DNA from: an uncultured Candidatus Actinomarina sp.
GTDB lineage: Bacteria > Actinomycetota > Acidimicrobiia > Actinomarinales > Actinomarinaceae
Assembly (NCBI GenBank): GCA_902571385.1
Contig: CACGBK010000001.1
Span: 124,001 to 188,000, forward strand
Length of the DNA stretch: 64,000 nt
Direction: 5' to 3'
Positions 35,828-45,255 of the stretch are shown piece after piece (the first letter of the stretch is position 1; each line of letters begins with the position of its first letter). Position numbers and translations under genes: made by a program. The notes under the pieces were generated by a model, which worked only from the letters and a program-made list of their open reading frames with translations, was not told where the DNA came from and made no database searches.

Positions 35828-36895
35828 ATGAATATTTTACTCATTACTAACGATTGGAAACCAAAAAAAGGTGGGATTACTACCTACCTTTCCAATCTTT
35901 CAGAAAATTCAAAAAATAATATTTTTGTGTATGGACCTAATTGGATTGCTGGTGAGAACACTTTTAAATCTACTGAAAATTTTTTGTGGAATCCAAATAA
36001 AGTGTTCTCAGATGTACAAAAAATAATAAATGAAAATAAGTTTGATATTATCTTACATGGCTCAAGCAACCCAAATTTCTTATTTGTAAATAAATTAAAC
36101 ACATTAGATATTCCAGATTCACCCAAAAATGTGAAAATTCCACAATTTATGATTTGCCACGGTGCAGAATTTAATGTTTTAAATTATTTTCCAATCGTTA
36201 GAACAATATTGAAAAAAAATCTTAATAATTTGAATAAAATTTTTACTGTAAGTGATTTTTCACGTAAAAAATTAGAGGATATAACAGATACTCAAATTCA
36301 TAATATTGGTGCTGGAATTGATATACCAAATTTTGAAAAAGAATACGAAGTAAAAGAAAAAATAACTATTGGAGTTGTGAGTCGACTTGTTTCCAGAAAA
36401 AAAATAAATTGGCTGATTGATGTAACTCACGAAATTAGAGAAGCAGGTATCCCAATTGAGCTAAAAATATTTGGATTTGGAAAACAAGAAAATTATTTGA
36501 AGAAATTATCAAATGTATCTGCTGCTGACATTTCTTTCTTAAAGGACGAAAGTGAAGACGATCTTTCTAACTTTTACAAATCAATTGATATATTCGCTAT
36601 GCCATCTCAGTCAAAATATTTTGGAATTGAGTTTGAAGGTCTTGGATTAGTTTATTTAGAAGCAGCAAGCTACGGAGTTCCAGTAATTGTTGGTGCATCT
36701 GGAGGCGCAATTGAAACAATTATTCCTGGTAAAACTGGATTTGTAGCTGGGGATAAAAAAATACTTAAGGACTCGATCCTTTATTTTATAAATAACCCAG
36801 AAAAGATTGAAGAGTTTGGATTAGAAGGTAGAAAGTTTGTTAGTGACTTTTATAACTGGGAAAAACTAATAGATAAAATTGAATCTAATATATGA
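35828..36895 (+). CDS. GT4-family glycosyltransferase, PimB-like
   Basis: A 355-residue GT-B enzyme. The N-terminal ITNDWKPKKGGITTYLSNL is the acceptor-domain loop seen in mycobacterial PimB-type mannosyltransferases. The nucleotide-sugar domain contains GVVSRLVSRKKINWLID and the EX7E motif EFEGLGLVYLEAASYGVPVIVG, followed by GGAIETI. It likely transfers mannose or another hexose to a phosphoinositol-type or other glycolipid at the membrane; the acceptor is inferred. TAAATT lies seven bases before the ATG. It ends seven bases from the convergent topA. Confidence 0.85.
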   Translation: MNILLITNDWKPKKGGITTYLSNLSENSKNNIFVYGPNWIAGENTFKSTENFLWNPNKVFSDVQKIINENKFDIILHGSSNPNFLFVNKLNTLDIPDSPKNVKIPQFMICHGAEFNVLNYFPIVRTILKKNLNNLNKIFTVSDFSRKKLEDITDTQIHNIGAGIDIPNFEKEYEVKEKITIGVVSRLVSRKKINWLIDVTHEIREAGIPIELKIFGFGKQENYLKKLSNVSAADISFLKDESEDDLSNFYKSIDIFAMPSQSKYFGIEFEGLGLVYLEAASYGVPVIVGASGGAIETIIPGKTGFVAGDKKILKDSILYFINNPEKIEEFGLEGRKFVSDFYNWEKLIDKIESNI

Positions 36896-36902
36896 ATAAT
36901 TT

Positions 36903-39590
36903 TTAGTTATTACTATCGCCAAATACATTTAAAATTTCAGAACTATCAATAGTTAAAGCTTTTTGGGGTGTTTCTAGCGGTTTATTTTTTTTATCAATAA
37001 CTATTTTATTAATCAAATTATTTTTTGTTGCATCCTCTGTTTTCATTCTGAATCTTCCTCTATAAAAAACAATGTCTAGAAGTTTTGCCAAGTTTACCAA
37101 ACTATCTTTTGATAACTTTTTAATACTCTTCTCATTAATCAAATATGTTTCCTTAATTCTTTCGAGGAGTTCATCTTTGTTTAAACTCTTAGGAATATTT
37201 TTTGTTTCTCCATTAATCAAGTTCATAATTTTTTGGTATTTTTCAGAGTTAACTAGTTCTACTATTTCGTTTTTTTTCATTTCCTTAAGGTCATTAATAT
37301 CGAAAACTTCTCTATTCCTCTGTTTGATTGCAAATCCTCCATAAGGCCCTACAGCTGTCATGTAACTCCAGCCATTTTCTTCACATACAAGACGCGGGTT
37401 TTTGGTCGACAAATTAAACCTTTTATATGCATCTTCAGGACCAAGTAGGTCAGGATCCTCATCTTCGAAAATAGGTCCTATCATATTCCTGTAGGGACAT
37501 TTTGGTTGCCTAATTCCCTTTTCTTTTATGCCGTGTTGAAAATAATATCCTCCACCTGGACCAAGTTTTATAAAGATAGGAGTTTCGCATTCTATACAAT
37601 CACAAACTCTACGCTCTTTAAGAAGATTTGCTTCTTGTTGTTTTTCACCTTCATATATATAGGTTTCATCTAGTTCTTCGATTGTTATGTCAGGAGGTAA
37701 CCCTATATAAAAGTCATCATCTCTCTGTAAATATGGATAGGCGATTCTATCCTGGACGCGACCAGTTTTTAGTACATATCGAGTATCAAATGGAAGTGGA
37801 TATGATGTTAGGGAAATCGGGTCAGGCTCACCGTATTTATTTACATGTTTTTGAATTTTCTCATAGGAATCTTTTAAGAAATCTATTTTTGCTTCTTCAG
37901 GAGATTTACTTTCTAATATTTCATCTAACTTGTCTTCCATTTCCTTTGAAAATTTATAATTTATGTAGGGATCAAAATAAGGTTTCATAAAATTATTAAT
38001 CATTGCCATTGCTATTATTCTGGGTTTTAAGCTTGAATCTGAATTTATAAAAACTGATGTTATGCTTTGGATTATTGAAACGTATGTTGAGGGCCTCCCA
38101 ATACCAAGTTCTTCTAATTTGTTAATAAGTGATGTTGAGGAATATCTATTTGGTGGATTTGTAAATTTTTGTTCGTATTCTGAATTAATTATTTCAACCT
38201 TGTCACCTTTTTTTAAATTTGGTAGCTCCTGTGATTGTTCACTTAGGTTTTTAGCTATATCTCTGTATCCTCCAAAAACCCATGTTGTCCCAGAAATTCC
38301 TAATAAAATAGTTTCATAAATCTCATCGTTTACTTCTATGTCTATCGTCTTTGTTAGTCCTCTAGCTTCTGACATTTGTGATGCGATGGTTATATTAAAA
38401 ATTAGTTCGTATAGCCTATACTCATCACTGTCTTCTTTATATTTATTTAATAACTCTTTGGGCGTTTTAAATTTTTCACCTGATGGCCTAATAGCTTCAT
38501 GAGCTGCTTGTGCATTTTTGCTATCGCCATAATAATTTGGTGTAGAAGGAAGATGTTCCTTACTAAAATTCGACTCAATATATTTTCTGGAAGCTTTAAT
38601 TGCAATATCTGAAAGCCTAATTGAGTCTGTTCTCATATATGTTATTAATCCCTCTTGATAAAGTTTTTGTGCAATACCCATCGTTTTGCCTGGTTGAAAT
38701 CCAAGATTATTTCTCGCAGACGTTTGCAAGCTTGTTGTCTTAAAGGGTTTTGGAGGCTTCCCAGTTCTTTGAGACTCTTTAATATTTGATATATTTGCTA
38801 CAGAATTTTTAAGTATGTTAACAATATCTCTCGCCTCTTCCTCATTCAAATATCTCCTGTCCTTTGAAATTTTTTTTCCTTTTTTATCAAAATCTTTAGA
38901 GGTCGAAATTTTTATGCCATTTAAAGATTTAAGATTGGATTTAAATTCAGACCCTAAACTCTTACAATCAGCCTTTATTTCAAAATATTCAGATTTAATA
39001 AAACTTAAACGTTCCTCCTCCCTTTCAACAATCAATCTAATTGCTGGTCCTTGAACTCTTCCAGTAGAAATAAACGCTCCGCCTAGATCTCGCAATTTTG
39101 GTGATATTTCATAACCAATCATCCTGTCAAGCGTTCTTCTTGCTTCGTAAGATTTGAACTTTCCAATATCAATTTTTTCAGGATTTTTCATTGCATTCAG
39201 TACTGCGGTATCTGTAATTTCATTAAATTTAATTCTTTTAGGTTCATTTTTTAATTCAAGTGATTCCTTTAGGTGATATGCAATTGCTTCACCCTCCCTG
39301 TCATCGTCAGTAGCTAAGTAGACATCCGTTGCCTTATCGGCCAAGTCTTTTAGTTCATTTACTATTTTTTTTCTATCTTCTGGAATCACATATATGTTCT
39401 CAAATTGATTTGGCTTTACAGCACCCCAAAGAATATCTTCTTTTTTAAATGAAGAAGGAATTGATTTTGTGTTTCTTGGAAGGTCTCTGATATGACCTAC
39501 GCTTGATTTAACTACATATTCATCACCAAGAATTTTTGATATAGTTTTAACTTTTGTTGGTGACTCAACTATAACTAAAGGTTTTGACAT
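36903..39590 (-). CDS. topA: DNA topoisomerase I
   Basis: An 895-residue type IA topoisomerase that relaxes negative supercoils. The Toprim domain begins PLVIVESPTKVKTI and has the acidic DDDREGE at 95-101. The catalytic Tyr318 is in TYMRTDS, with GRVQGPAIRLIVEREEE in between. The C-terminal third contains a Cys-containing region (CDCIECETPIF, and CPYRN) resembling a degenerate zinc ribbon, then topoisomerase repeats and a basic tail. TAAGGAC precedes the ATG. Confidence 0.97.
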   Translation of the reverse strand: MSKPLVIVESPTKVKTISKILGDEYVVKSSVGHIRDLPRNTKSIPSSFKKEDILWGAVKPNQFENIYVIPEDRKKIVNELKDLADKATDVYLATDDDREGEAIAYHLKESLELKNEPKRIKFNEITDTAVLNAMKNPEKIDIGKFKSYEARRTLDRMIGYEISPKLRDLGGAFISTGRVQGPAIRLIVEREEERLSFIKSEYFEIKADCKSLGSEFKSNLKSLNGIKISTSKDFDKKGKKISKDRRYLNEEEARDIVNILKNSVANISNIKESQRTGKPPKPFKTTSLQTSARNNLGFQPGKTMGIAQKLYQEGLITYMRTDSIRLSDIAIKASRKYIESNFSKEHLPSTPNYYGDSKNAQAAHEAIRPSGEKFKTPKELLNKYKEDSDEYRLYELIFNITIASQMSEARGLTKTIDIEVNDEIYETILLGISGTTWVFGGYRDIAKNLSEQSQELPNLKKGDKVEIINSEYEQKFTNPPNRYSSTSLINKLEELGIGRPSTYVSIIQSITSVFINSDSSLKPRIIAMAMINNFMKPYFDPYINYKFSKEMEDKLDEILESKSPEEAKIDFLKDSYEKIQKHVNKYGEPDPISLTSYPLPFDTRYVLKTGRVQDRIAYPYLQRDDDFYIGLPPDITIEELDETYIYEGEKQQEANLLKERRVCDCIECETPIFIKLGPGGGYYFQHGIKEKGIRQPKCPYRNMIGPIFEDEDPDLLGPEDAYKRFNLSTKNPRLVCEENGWSYMTAVGPYGGFAIKQRNREVFDINDLKEMKKNEIVELVNSEKYQKIMNLINGETKNIPKSLNKDELLERIKETYLINEKSIKKLSKDSLVNLAKLLDIVFYRGRFRMKTEDATKNNLINKIVIDKKNKPLETPQKALTIDSSEILNVFGDSNN

Positions 39591-39677
39591 GTCCTTATTG
39601 ATAACAGTATTTTGGTAAAAGTACAGGATTTTAGAAAAAAAGTATTTTCAATTCGATTTATAGTGATTATATAAGCA

Positions 39678-40997
39678 ATGGATAAAATAAAAATTTTTTC
39701 AAAGTCTCAGTTTTCTTTACTCTGGTGGTCCGGAACAATTTCAAGCTTTGGAGACTGGGCAACCCTTTTTGGGTCAGTTGCATTGGCTAGCTATCTTGGA
39801 ACTGAAGCTGGAAATTCTGAGCTTACAGCAATCGTTCCATTAATAGCAAGAATTGTTCCAGCTCTTTTATCTTCATTCGCTGGATTAATCGCTGATAGAT
39901 ACAACAAAAAAATGATAATGATATTTTGCGATGTTATAAGAATGATATTTGTTATGTTTTTATTTTTTGCAGATAATTTGTATTCAATATTTTTAATAAA
40001 TTTTCTATCTGAAATATTTTCACTAATAAGACAACCTTCTAGAGAGGCTGTAGTTCCTGAGATAGTAAATAAAGAAAATCTTGTAAAAGCAAATTCTTTA
40101 TTTGCAATCGGTACATATGCAACATTGCCTATTGCATCATTAGTTCTGGGAGTTGTTAGTGATTGGAACAGTTTAGAATTTATAAATGAAACTGGTAATG
40201 GATGGAGTGGATCAATCATATTTTTATTTGATACTTTCACGTTTATGGCTTCTGCGATACTTCTTTACTTTTTAAAAAATGAAAATAAAAATACATTTAA
40301 TAAAAAACCTGATGTTTCATTTAAAAATTTCAAAGATGGCTTAGATTATTTTTTCAAAACTAAAGATATCAGAAATATCTCATTTTCAATTTCGTTTTGC
40401 TTGATTGGAGCAGGTACGTTATTTATGTTAGGACATTCTTTCCTTACAGTTGATCTGGGTTTTAGCGAGAGTTCATTTGGATTTATGATCGCTTCATTTG
40501 GAACTGGAATTTTAATAAGCATGTTGACTTTAAGCTATTTTGTTACAAGTTTTAATCGAGTTAACTTTTTAATTGGAATTTCAATGATGCTAGTTGGCAT
40601 TTCCCTTTTATTAGCATTTAGATCGACTGATTTTTTTGTTATTTTATTATCTGTTTTTATTTCAGGCCTTGGAACAGGAGGAGTTTACTTACTAACAATA
40701 AGTTTTTTGCAAGCATCTACAAGTATTGAAATTAGAGGAAGAGTGTTTGGGAATTTTTATACCATTGGAAGGCTCGCATTATTAATTTCCTTTTTATTGT
40801 CAGGTATTATTGCAAATTATTTAGATGGTATTTTTGGTCAAGATGGAGTTTATCTAGTCTTAAATGGAAGTTCGATATTGATACTTTTCACTGGGATTTT
40901 AAATTTTATAAATGGATACAGAAGTATTTTTAATGAATTTGGTATTGAAAAATCAAACTTTAATAAGATAAAGTTGAAACTAGACGAAAAGGAATAA
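39678..40997 (+). CDS. MFS transporter, EntS/MFS_3-like
   Basis: A 439-residue protein with 12 hydrophobic helices. It opens FSLLWWSGTISSFGDWATLFGSVALASYLG and has the cytoplasmic loop GLIADRYNKKMIMIFCDVIRM of MFS_3 exporters (the EntS, macrolide-exporter group). The substrate cannot be assigned from sequence. It lies immediately before tmk with a four-base gap, so it is probably cotranscribed with tmk and holB, though no functional link is evident. Confidence 0.87.
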   Translation: MDKIKIFSKSQFSLLWWSGTISSFGDWATLFGSVALASYLGTEAGNSELTAIVPLIARIVPALLSSFAGLIADRYNKKMIMIFCDVIRMIFVMFLFFADNLYSIFLINFLSEIFSLIRQPSREAVVPEIVNKENLVKANSLFAIGTYATLPIASLVLGVVSDWNSLEFINETGNGWSGSIIFLFDTFTFMASAILLYFLKNENKNTFNKKPDVSFKNFKDGLDYFFKTKDIRNISFSISFCLIGAGTLFMLGHSFLTVDLGFSESSFGFMIASFGTGILISMLTLSYFVTSFNRVNFLIGISMMLVGISLLLAFRSTDFFVILLSVFISGLGTGGVYLLTISFLQASTSIEIRGRVFGNFYTIGRLALLISFLLSGIIANYLDGIFGQDGVYLVLNGSSILILFTGILNFINGYRSIFNEFGIEKSNFNKIKLKLDEKE

Positions 40998-41001
40998 AAA
41001 T

Positions 41002-41610
41002 TTGAATACAGATTATGTAGCTTTTGAAGGAGTAGATGGGTCTGGTAAAACTAGTTACATTGAATCATTAACCAATCATCTAGAAAAAAAGCAAATAGAT
41101 TACAAAATAGTAAGAGAGCCAGGAGGTTCAAAACTTGGTGAAGGGATAAGGGATCTTTTACTGAGTCATGAATATGAAGTTGAGCCTTTAACCGAAGCCC
41201 TCTTATTTTCAGCCAATAGAGCAAACTTAGTAGAAGAAATAATAAGACCATCTATAGAGGCGGGGATAAAAATCATTTCTGACAGAAGTGCTTTCTCCTC
41301 AGTGGCATACCAAGGAATTGGAAGAGGCCTAGGTTTTGAAAAAATATATAACATAAATGATATTGCCATAAACGGCTTTTGGCCTGAAAAAGTTATTCTT
41401 TTAGATATTGATCCGGAGATATCATTAAGACGTCAAAAAGTAAATGATAGAATTGGAAGTTCTGATATAGATTTTTTTAAAAAAGTAAAAGATGGCTATT
41501 TAGAATTAGCCGAGAAATTTGAAAACGATTTTTTAGTCTTGGATGCAACTCAAGATTTTGAATTCAATACAAAAATTATATATGAATGGTTAGATGTTGA
41601 TTCAACTTAA
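41002..41610 (+). CDS. tmk: Thymidylate kinase
   Basis: A 202-residue P-loop kinase converting dTMP to dTDP. It begins YVAFEGVDGSGKTSYIESL. The REPGGSKLGEGIRDLLL segment and DRSAFSSVAYQGIGRG follow; the latter is the DRxxxSSxAYQG motif with Ser in place of the usual Tyr. The start is TTG at 41002, preceded by AAAAGGA. Its 3' end overlaps holB by 17 bases, a common pairing of tmk with the DNA polymerase III delta-prime gene. Confidence 0.95.
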   Translation: MNTDYVAFEGVDGSGKTSYIESLTNHLEKKQIDYKIVREPGGSKLGEGIRDLLLSHEYEVEPLTEALLFSANRANLVEEIIRPSIEAGIKIISDRSAFSSVAYQGIGRGLGFEKIYNINDIAINGFWPEKVILLDIDPEISLRRQKVNDRIGSSDIDFFKKVKDGYLELAEKFENDFLVLDATQDFEFNTKIIYEWLDVDST

Positions 41611-42451
41611 TTCAAAATTATTAAATGAATCATCAAAACCTTTTCACTCCTATCTTTTGATTTCTGGCTCTTCCCGCTATTTACTTGATCAGGCAAAAGC
41701 TTTTTCATCTAATTTATTATTTAATTCTACTGACATCCTTGAGCATCCAGATATAAGAGTTGTTACATCTGAAAATATTAATACATTAGGTGTTGATGAT
41801 ATTAGAAAAGTAATTACTAATGAAAGCATCTATCCAATTGAAGCGAAATATAAAATATTTATATTTCCTCCGACAAAGTCTCTTACCGAAGAAGCATCAA
41901 ATGCTCTATTGAAAACTTTAGAAGAGCCTTCAAGCTCGAATATATTTATAATCACTTCAAATGGAAGATACTGGTCACATTCAAAGGATGAATCAATAAA
42001 AAATATGTTACCGACACTTAAAAGCAGGTGTAGGACTTTGTATATAGATGATGAGTACACCTATACATATGATTTTGAATTTGAAGATATTATAAATTTT
42101 CTTGATATGGAGGAGAGTCTATTGATGAAGAATCTTAATGATAAAATTAATTTAATAACTTCGATTTTACAAAACTTGAAGCCTCCTCAACAAAATGCCA
42201 ATGAAAAAATGTTTAATTTAATTAAATTAGAAAATGCCATTGACGAAATTAATGTAGATTCAAATAGTAATTTAAATATTCTTGAAAAATCAATTGAATA
42301 TTTAGTGAATAATATTTTATCAACAACAAATTTTACAAAAGTTGAATTCAGGTATTCTGAACTATTGACAAATTTTATTGAGGACATATCTTTGGGAATA
42401 AGGCCAAGGATAGCAATAAATAAATTAGTTTTGGAATCTGAAGCTATTTGA
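41594..42451 (+). CDS. holB: DNA polymerase III delta-prime-like subunit
   Basis: A 285-residue clamp-loader protein. It has YLLISGSSRYLLDQAKAF where the P-loop would be, GVDDIRKVITNESIYPIEAKYKIFIFPP, and the sensor region TEEASNALLKTLEEPSSSNIFIITSN followed by LPTLKSRCRTLYI. These are the RuvB-like features of HolB; the lack of a functional P-loop is normal for delta-prime. The zinc-module cysteines of larger homologues are absent. The C-terminal collar domain is weakly conserved. Position after tmk supports the assignment. Confidence 0.88.
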   Translation: MLIQLNSKLLNESSKPFHSYLLISGSSRYLLDQAKAFSSNLLFNSTDILEHPDIRVVTSENINTLGVDDIRKVITNESIYPIEAKYKIFIFPPTKSLTEEASNALLKTLEEPSSSNIFIITSNGRYWSHSKDESIKNMLPTLKSRCRTLYIDDEYTYTYDFEFEDIINFLDMEESLLMKNLNDKINLITSILQNLKPPQQNANEKMFNLIKLENAIDEINVDSNSNLNILEKSIEYLVNNILSTTNFTKVEFRYSELLTNFIEDISLGIRPRIAINKLVLESEAI

Positions 42452-42454
42452 AGT

Positions 42455-43631
42455 TTAAGTCAATAGTTTTGATGAAAGTCTCACTAAATTGAATAGCAAA
42501 AAAATGGCTGCTAGAGTTCCAAATATTACTAGCCCCTCAAAGCCAATTAATGTATAGGTTAGTCCTAAAGATGACTGGGCAAATACACTGCCTACAAATA
42601 CGAATGAATCGCTTTTTATATTAAGGTTTGTGTTTTTTTCAATTGAGTATTTAGAAATTTCAGAGCTAATAGAAACAAAGTTAAAATTCCACCCAAGACC
42701 CAATAAGAATAAACTTAAATGTAATAGGACTATGTCTGAAGTATTTAATGCGCAAACACAGCTTATTAATAGAATAAACCCACCAGTAATTGATACTTTT
42801 TTTGAACCAACTCTATCGACAAATCTTCCAAGTATGGGTGAGAAAACAAACATTCCAAGGGTGTGGTAGCTAATTATTGTTCCAACAACTTGTATGGGTT
42901 CACCTATATCTTGAACATGCAAAGGGGTTGCAGCCATGATAATCACCATTACAAAGTGATTGACAACTAACAACACAGTTAATTGGGTTGCCTTTTTATC
43001 GAGCTTAGTTTTTGAAGAGGCATTTTCGGTGATTACAGGCAATCTCAATAAACTACTTTTATCTGTTAGTCCTATTACACAAAACCCTGCAAGCAAAAAA
43101 CCAATCGTTGCAACAAAATAGGCAACAATTAATTCTGATCCAAAAATGTTCATAAATGTAGAGGAGTATTGTCCAACCAATCTTGGTCCAAAGACTGAAC
43201 CAAAAACTGAAAACCAAACTGCAAGTGAAAGAGCAGTTGCCCTGAAATCCTCTCTAACGATAAATGATGAAGCGTATCTTGTTTGCAAGGAAGCGGATTG
43301 ACCTATTCCTAAAACAAAAGCGCCAATAATAAGTAAATTAAATGAATTTGTTAAAAGACTTATAAAGCAAACAATACCCCCTATTGCTCCAACAAAAAAA
43401 GTATTTGCTAGAGCAAGCATTCTTGAATATTTATTTTGTAAATAATCAAAAATCTGAGTTCCCACAAACGCCCCCCCCAACACCAAGTGCATTTGGAATC
43501 CCTACTAAATAAGGATTAGTAGTAACTTCTCTTACAGCCAAAGCAGTGACTGTAATTGCTGCAATAAAACCGATGGAAGAGAAACCAACTGAGAATAGTA
43601 AATTATATATCTTTTTTATCTCAGAGGACAT
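42455..43631 (-). pseudogene. MFS transporter interrupted by a frameshift at a G8 tract
   Basis: Reading from the ATG at 43631 gives MSSEIKKIYNLLFSVGFSSIG and one MFS helix pair up to NALGVGGG. Then a run of eight G (plus-strand C, 43471-43478) throws the frame into an early stop. With seven G the frame continues as GVGGAFVGTQIFDYLQNK and runs through the remaining helices to 42455, about 391 residues with twelve helices. The second part has typical MFS features (GRFVDRVGSKKV). Loss may be real, a sequencing or assembly error, or reversible tract-length variation. A TATCCT box six bases before the ATG suggests a leaderless transcript. Substrate unknown. Confidence 0.85.
43471..43478 (-). other. 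Homopolymer tract G8 at the MFS frameshift
   Basis: Eight consecutive G on the coding strand, within Val-Gly-Gly codons, in an otherwise AT-rich region. Removal of one G restores the full reading frame. Confidence 0.9.
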
Positions 43632-43637
43632 AAAAAG

Positions 43638-43643
43638 AGGATA
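43638..43643 (-). promoter_or_regulatory. -10 box of the interrupted MFS gene
   Basis: TATCCT followed by CTTTTT and the ATG at 43631 on the minus strand. The region before the ATG has no Shine-Dalgarno. Confidence 0.35.
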
Positions 43644-43726
43644 ACAAATAAATAGATTAAAGTTTTCAAGCAGAAATTACGATAAATAATTAATATAAAG
43701 AAGCGAAGTAAATAAAAAAATAAAAT

Positions 43727-44809
43727 ATGCATAAAACAGCTGAAACCGTTTCTCCAGGACATCCTGATAAAATAGCAGACCTAATATCTGACTATGTTCT
43801 GACAGAGGCACTTTCAAATAATAAAAAATCAAGAGTTGCTGTTGAGACTTTTTTAACTGGAACATCTTATGGAGGATTAGTTATTGTTGGCGGAGAGATA
43901 AGTGAAATTGCAAATATTGATGATGAAACTGTAAATAAAAATGTTAAAGAGGCCTTATCTAAAACAATAAAAACAAGTTTCAAGGATTTTCAATTAGATA
44001 ATCTAACAATACAAAATGAATTAACTCCTCAATCAGAAGAGATAAGATCTGCAGTCGAAGATGATAAAGAACTTGGAGCTGGTGATCAAGGCATTATGGT
44101 TGGCTATGCAACAAATGAAACAGAATCCTTTATGCCTAAAACATTTGATATAAGTAGAAATATACAAATGTCTTTATGGGATCTACAAAATAAAGATGAA
44201 AATCTAGATTTAGATTCAAAAGTACAAGTAACTACCGGTGGAAAAAAAACTAAAGTTGTTATTTCTACACAACATAAAAAAGATATTGATATTGACGGTT
44301 TAAGAAATAATCTAGAAGATATGATTGCTGCATTAGTAAACAACGATTTTCAATTTGAATTGAATCCTTCTGGATCATTTATCAAAGGGGGACCTGCAGG
44401 CGACACAGGTCTAACTGGTAGAAAAATTGTTGTTGATGCTTATGGACCAACTGTACCTGTGGGAGGAGGATCTTTTTCTGGTAAAGACCCCTCAAAGGTT
44501 GATAGATCAGCAGCATACGCAGCAAGACATTTAGCAAAAAATATAGTTGCTCATAATTTGGCAGAAATATGCCAGGTACGAGTAGCATATGCAATTGGAA
44601 AATCAGAACCTTATGAATTATCTATTGAAACATTTGATACAATAAAAAAAGGTGGTTCAGTTCTGAGTGATTTTGTCTCAAAGTTTGATATGATGCCAGG
44701 AATGATCATTGAACGATTGGATTTATTGAATGTAAATTATAAAAAAGATACACTTTTTTCTCATTTTGGTCATGATGACCGGAATTGGGAAAAAATTGAA
44801 GATCTTTAA
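43727..44809 (+). CDS. metK: S-adenosylmethionine synthetase
   Basis: A 360-residue methionine adenosyltransferase making SAM from ATP and methionine. It shows GHPDKIADLISD (11-22), ELGAGDQGIMVGYATNET, KGGPAGDTGLTGRKIVVDAYG and GGGSFSGKDPSKVDRSAAYAAR, which hold the ATP, Mg2+ and K+ ligands. It is shorter than the usual 385-400 residues, mostly by compression of loops in the N-terminal and central domains. The N-terminus lacks most of the usual pre-GHPDK strand. The 95-base upstream region is AT-rich and holds no recognisable SAM riboswitch. Confidence 0.95.
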   Translation: MHKTAETVSPGHPDKIADLISDYVLTEALSNNKKSRVAVETFLTGTSYGGLVIVGGEISEIANIDDETVNKNVKEALSKTIKTSFKDFQLDNLTIQNELTPQSEEIRSAVEDDKELGAGDQGIMVGYATNETESFMPKTFDISRNIQMSLWDLQNKDENLDLDSKVQVTTGGKKTKVVISTQHKKDIDIDGLRNNLEDMIAALVNNDFQFELNPSGSFIKGGPAGDTGLTGRKIVVDAYGPTVPVGGGSFSGKDPSKVDRSAAYAARHLAKNIVAHNLAEICQVRVAYAIGKSEPYELSIETFDTIKKGGSVLSDFVSKFDMMPGMIIERLDLLNVNYKKDTLFSHFGHDDRNWEKIEDL

Positions 44810-44839
44810 ATTTTTTTATATTTTCTTGAGCTTATTATT

Positions 44840-44911
44840 GCCGAAGTAGCTCAGTGGTAGAGCAGCTCACTCGTAATGAGCAGGCCGAGGGTTCAATTCC
44901 CTCCTTCGGCT
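44840..44911 (+). tRNA. tRNA-Thr (anticodon CGT)
   Basis: A 72-base cloverleaf: acceptor GCCGAAG/CTTCGGC, D arm GCTCAGTGGTAGAGC, anticodon stem GCTCA/TGAGC around loop CTCGTAA giving anticodon CGU, and T arm GAGGG-TTCAATT-CCCTC. It reads ACG. CCA is not encoded (TCA follows, of which T is the discriminator). Confidence 0.95.
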
Positions 44912-44954
44912 CAAAATTAATTTAATATAAATTTATTTTTTTTCTCGGATTGTG

Positions 44955-44960
44955 TAGTCT
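44955..44960 (+). promoter_or_regulatory. Possible -10 box of the 92-residue gene
   Basis: TAGTCT, then six bases, then the GTG at 44967. The hexamer is a poor match to TATAAT, so this is weak. Confidence 0.25.
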
Positions 44961-44966
44961 TTTAAT

Positions 44967-45245
44967 GTGAAAAAATTTATACTCTCTTCTTTACTAATTA
45001 TATCTATTAGCGGTTCAGCTTTCTCGTCCACTTATGATTACTCCAATATATCTGATGAACATGAGCAAGTTCCTATTCCGGCAATTGTTATAGAAGATGA
45101 AGTAGAGGTCCAAGAAGATCCACAATGGACGTATAAGTTTCTAATACCAACAAGTGTAGCAATTGCAACTTTGGTCATTATTGGAAATATTGTCCAATAC
45201 TTTAGACAAGTCACAAAAAAGAGATATAAAGCAATAAAGAAATAG
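44967..45245 (+). CDS. Small secreted/membrane protein of unknown function
   Basis: A 92-residue protein with a signal-like N-terminus (KKFILSSLLIISISGSAFSS, with a plausible cleavage after residue 20), an acidic middle (residues 30-50), one hydrophobic helix (about 57-77) and a basic tail KKRYKAIKK. This predicts a single-span protein with a short acidic exterior and a basic cytoplasmic end. I do not recognise a family. The start is GTG; an overlapping ATG two bases earlier is followed directly by a stop. It precedes tilS by ten bases and may be cotranscribed with it. Confidence 0.6.
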   Translation: MKKFILSSLLIISISGSAFSSTYDYSNISDEHEQVPIPAIVIEDEVEVQEDPQWTYKFLIPTSVAIATLVIIGNIVQYFRQVTKKRYKAIKK

Positions 45246-45255
45246 AGCAAAATTT

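Noticed and set aside
43632-43726. SAM riboswitch in front of metK
   Set aside because: The 95 bases are almost entirely A and T, with no stable stems or SAM-I, II, IV or V motifs.
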